Source: an uncultured Collinsella sp. (GTDB lineage Bacteria; Actinomycetota; Coriobacteriia; Coriobacteriales; Coriobacteriaceae). From it: 16,305 nt of DNA. Below are positions 14,512 through 16,305 of the stretch, piece by piece. The stretch lies in the NCBI GenBank assembly GCA_900548495.1, contig URKT01000047.1, positions 1-16,305 of the forward strand, given 5' to 3'. The stretch's first letter is position 1. Each line of letters starts with the position of its first letter. The position numbers and the translations under genes are program-made. The notes beneath the pieces are model-generated. The model had not been told where the DNA came from. It saw nothing but the letters and a program-made list of their open reading frames with translations, and did not search any database.

Positions 14512-16258
14512 GCGCGATCACCCATCAATACATTCTTGGCGTGGAGCGTGGGGCAGATCCCGCAGCCGGTGCACGACGTGCGGGTACAGTCGGGAGTCGT
14601 GACGCCCTCGAGCGAGCGACGGTACTCGCGCTCGAGGAAGCCGCGCGTGCAGCCGGGGCTCACGTGCTCCCACGGCAGGCGCCAGTCCAACTCGTAGGGC
14701 AGGTGCACGAGCTCATTGAGGTCGATGCCGTTTTTGGCAGCAGCCTCCTTCCAGTTATCGAGCGAGAAATGCTCTACCCAGGCGTCAAAGCGAGAGCCCG
14801 AGCGCCAAGCATCGATGATGACGGGCGTCATGTCACGACCGGCGCGGGACAGCGCGGCCTCGATGAGCGAGGTCTCGGCATCGTGGTAATGAACGCGGAC
14901 GGCACGGTTGCGAACGCTCGTGACGAGCAGCTTCTGGCGACGCTTGACGTCGTCGTAGTCGAGCTGCGGGCACCACTGGAACGGCGTGGCAGCCTTGGGG
15001 ATAAAGACCGAAACCGAGATCGACACCGAGATCGAGCCGCGACGAGCCTTGGGCACCACGGAACGACCGAGCTCCAGCACGTGATCGGCCAGATTGGCGA
15101 TGGCCACGATGTCCTCGTCGCGCTCGCCGGGAAGGCCCATCATAAAGTAGAGCTTCATGCGGTTCCAGCCGGCCTCGAAGGCCGCCTTGGCCGCACGGTC
15201 CAGGTCCTCCTCGGTCACGTTCTTGTTAATGATGTCGCGCATGCGCTGGCTGCCGGCCTCGGGCGCGAACGTCAGGCCGCCCTTCTTTTCGCCGGCGACC
15301 GACTCGGCCATATCCACGCCAAACGAATCCAGGCGCTGCGACGGAATAGACACGCGAATACCCGTATCCTCCAGGCGACGGTTGAGCCTGCCGAGCACGT
15401 CGCGAATGCAGGAGTGGTCGGTCGTGGAGAGCGAGGTCAGCGACACCTCGTCATAGCCGGTCTTTTCCAGACCCTGAATCACCGACGAGACGATCTGGTC
15501 GGCCGAGCGCTCGCGCACCGGGCGATACGTCATGCCGGCCTGGCAAAAACGGCAGCCGCGGGCGCAGCCGCGCAGGATCTCGATAGACAGGCGGTCGTGA
15601 ACCAGCTGCGCATAGGGCACGCACGACTGCGACAGCGGATTCGTGGCGCCGAAATCCTCGACGACGCGCTTGTAGACCACGGTCGGCGCATCCTTGCCTT
15701 CACGCGGCACGGTGTAGCCATGCGGCGAGCAGGGCTCGTCGTGACGAACCTCATAGAGCGACGGCACATAGTTGCCGGCAATGGATGCAAGCTGCTCGAC
15801 AATCTGCGCGCGCGGGACCCCTTCGTCACGCAGGCGGCGATGCAGCTGGCAGGTCTCGAGCAGCGATTCCTCGCCCTCACCGATGAGGATGGCATCGAAG
15901 AAGGCCGCGTACGGCTCGGGGTTGTACACCGAGGGGCCGCCGGCGATGATAATGGGGTCGTCCTCGGTGCGGTCAGCCGCTAACAGCGGAATACCAGCGA
16001 GGTCGAGTGCCTCGAGGAAGTTCGTTACCGCCATCTCGTGCGGCACATGCAGGCCGACGATATCAAACGAAGCAACCGGCGCTGCACCCTCGAGCGAGAG
16101 CAGCGGAATGCCTGCCTCGCGCATGGCGTCACCCATATCGGGCCACGGCACATAGCCGCGCTCGCAGGAGATGCCCTCGGCCTGGTTAAGGATGTTGTAG
16201 AGGATGGCGATACCCTGGTTGGGCAGACCGACCTCGTACACATCCGGGTAGATCAGGC
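14508..16258 (-). CDS. B12-binding-like radical SAM protein (TIGR03960 family), N-terminus missing
   Basis: This is a radical SAM enzyme of unknown substrate. The 4Fe-4S cluster motif is EILRGCARGCRFCQAG (CxxxCxxC, Cys226/230/233 counted from the GTG at 16241). The N-terminal half resembles a cobalamin-binding-type fold (FDIVGLHVPHEM, IAGGPSVYNPEP, ILIGEGEE). A further Cys cluster (CTRTSCTGCGIC) ends the protein. The GTG at 16241 is only an internal Val: the frame continues upstream as LIYPD-V-YEVGLPNQG, the conserved family context, until it meets adapter sequence at 16259. The gene is therefore 5'-truncated by the contig end, probably lacking a few dozen residues. It overlaps the DUF2344 partner by 4 bp. 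Confidence 0.92.
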
Positions 16259-16305
16259 CTGTCTCTTATACACATCTCCGAGCCCACGAGACATGCGCAG
16301 ATCTC
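16259..16305 (+). other. Illumina Nextera adapter read-through (not genomic)
   Basis: The bases begin with CTGTCTCTTATACACATCT, the transposon mosaic end used in Nextera libraries, and continue CCGAGCCCACGAGAC, the read-2 adapter. ATGCGCAG (an 8-base i7 index) follows, then ATCTC, the start of the P7 segment. The match to the known adapter layout is exact over the whole length. The contig therefore truly ends at about 16258, and the radical SAM frame should not be read past that point. Confidence 0.98.

Noticed and set aside
16239..16241. GTG as the true start of the radical SAM gene
   Set aside because: The frame continues upstream with the conserved family sequence LIYPD before VYEVG, so this GTG encodes an internal Val; the true start is beyond the contig end.

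Overview
The window is 16.3 kb of dense, GC-rich bacterial chromosome and is almost entirely housekeeping. Fifteen of the sixteen genes lie on the minus strand; only dinB is on the plus strand. Several signs point to a Coriobacteriia actinobacterium, most likely Collinsella or a close relative. Glycyl-tRNA synthetase is the two-subunit alpha/beta type, pyruvate phosphate dikinase sits next to its regulatory kinase/phosphorylase, L27 begins directly at MAHKKG, TTG and GTG starts are frequent, and the Leu/Ser codons TTA, CTA and TCA are largely avoided. The genus is an inference; no 16S or other marker is present.

Layout, read in the minus-strand direction from right to left. (A) 16258-13699: a radical SAM protein cut off by the contig end, then its small partner (DUF2344 / radical-SAM-linked family), overlapping by 4 bp. 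(B) 13702-12897: a strong-looking promoter, rplU (L21), rpmA (L27) and a hairpin plus U-tract. (C) 12880-9524: obgE, nadD, yqeK and rsfS, closing with a 12-bp-stem terminator. These genes combine ribosome assembly/silencing with NAD synthesis. (D) 9512-8259, plus strand: dinB (DNA polymerase IV), convergent with rsfS and divergent from rpsP. (E) 8142-6133: a good sigma-70-type promoter, then rpsP (S16), khpA, rimM and trmD, followed directly by lepB (signal peptidase I) where many bacteria have rplS. (F) 5507-1586: glyQ, glyS and the PPDK regulatory protein. (G) 1287-1: the N-terminal half of ppdK, preceded by a 298-bp intergenic region with four TTTACC direct repeats.

The last 47 bases (16259-16305) are not genomic. 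They are Illumina Nextera transposase adapter read-through, including an 8-base index, left on the contig end. They truncate the radical SAM gene at its N-terminus.

I see no mobile element, CRISPR array, tRNA, rRNA, phage gene or defence system. The only real functional unknown is the radical SAM / DUF2344 pair. The other second-look items concern expression signals: a possible attenuator between rpmA and obgE, a start codon inside a hairpin at rimM, a possibly leaderless dinB, the repeats before ppdK, and a glyQ-glyS junction that stays in one reading frame across a single stop.
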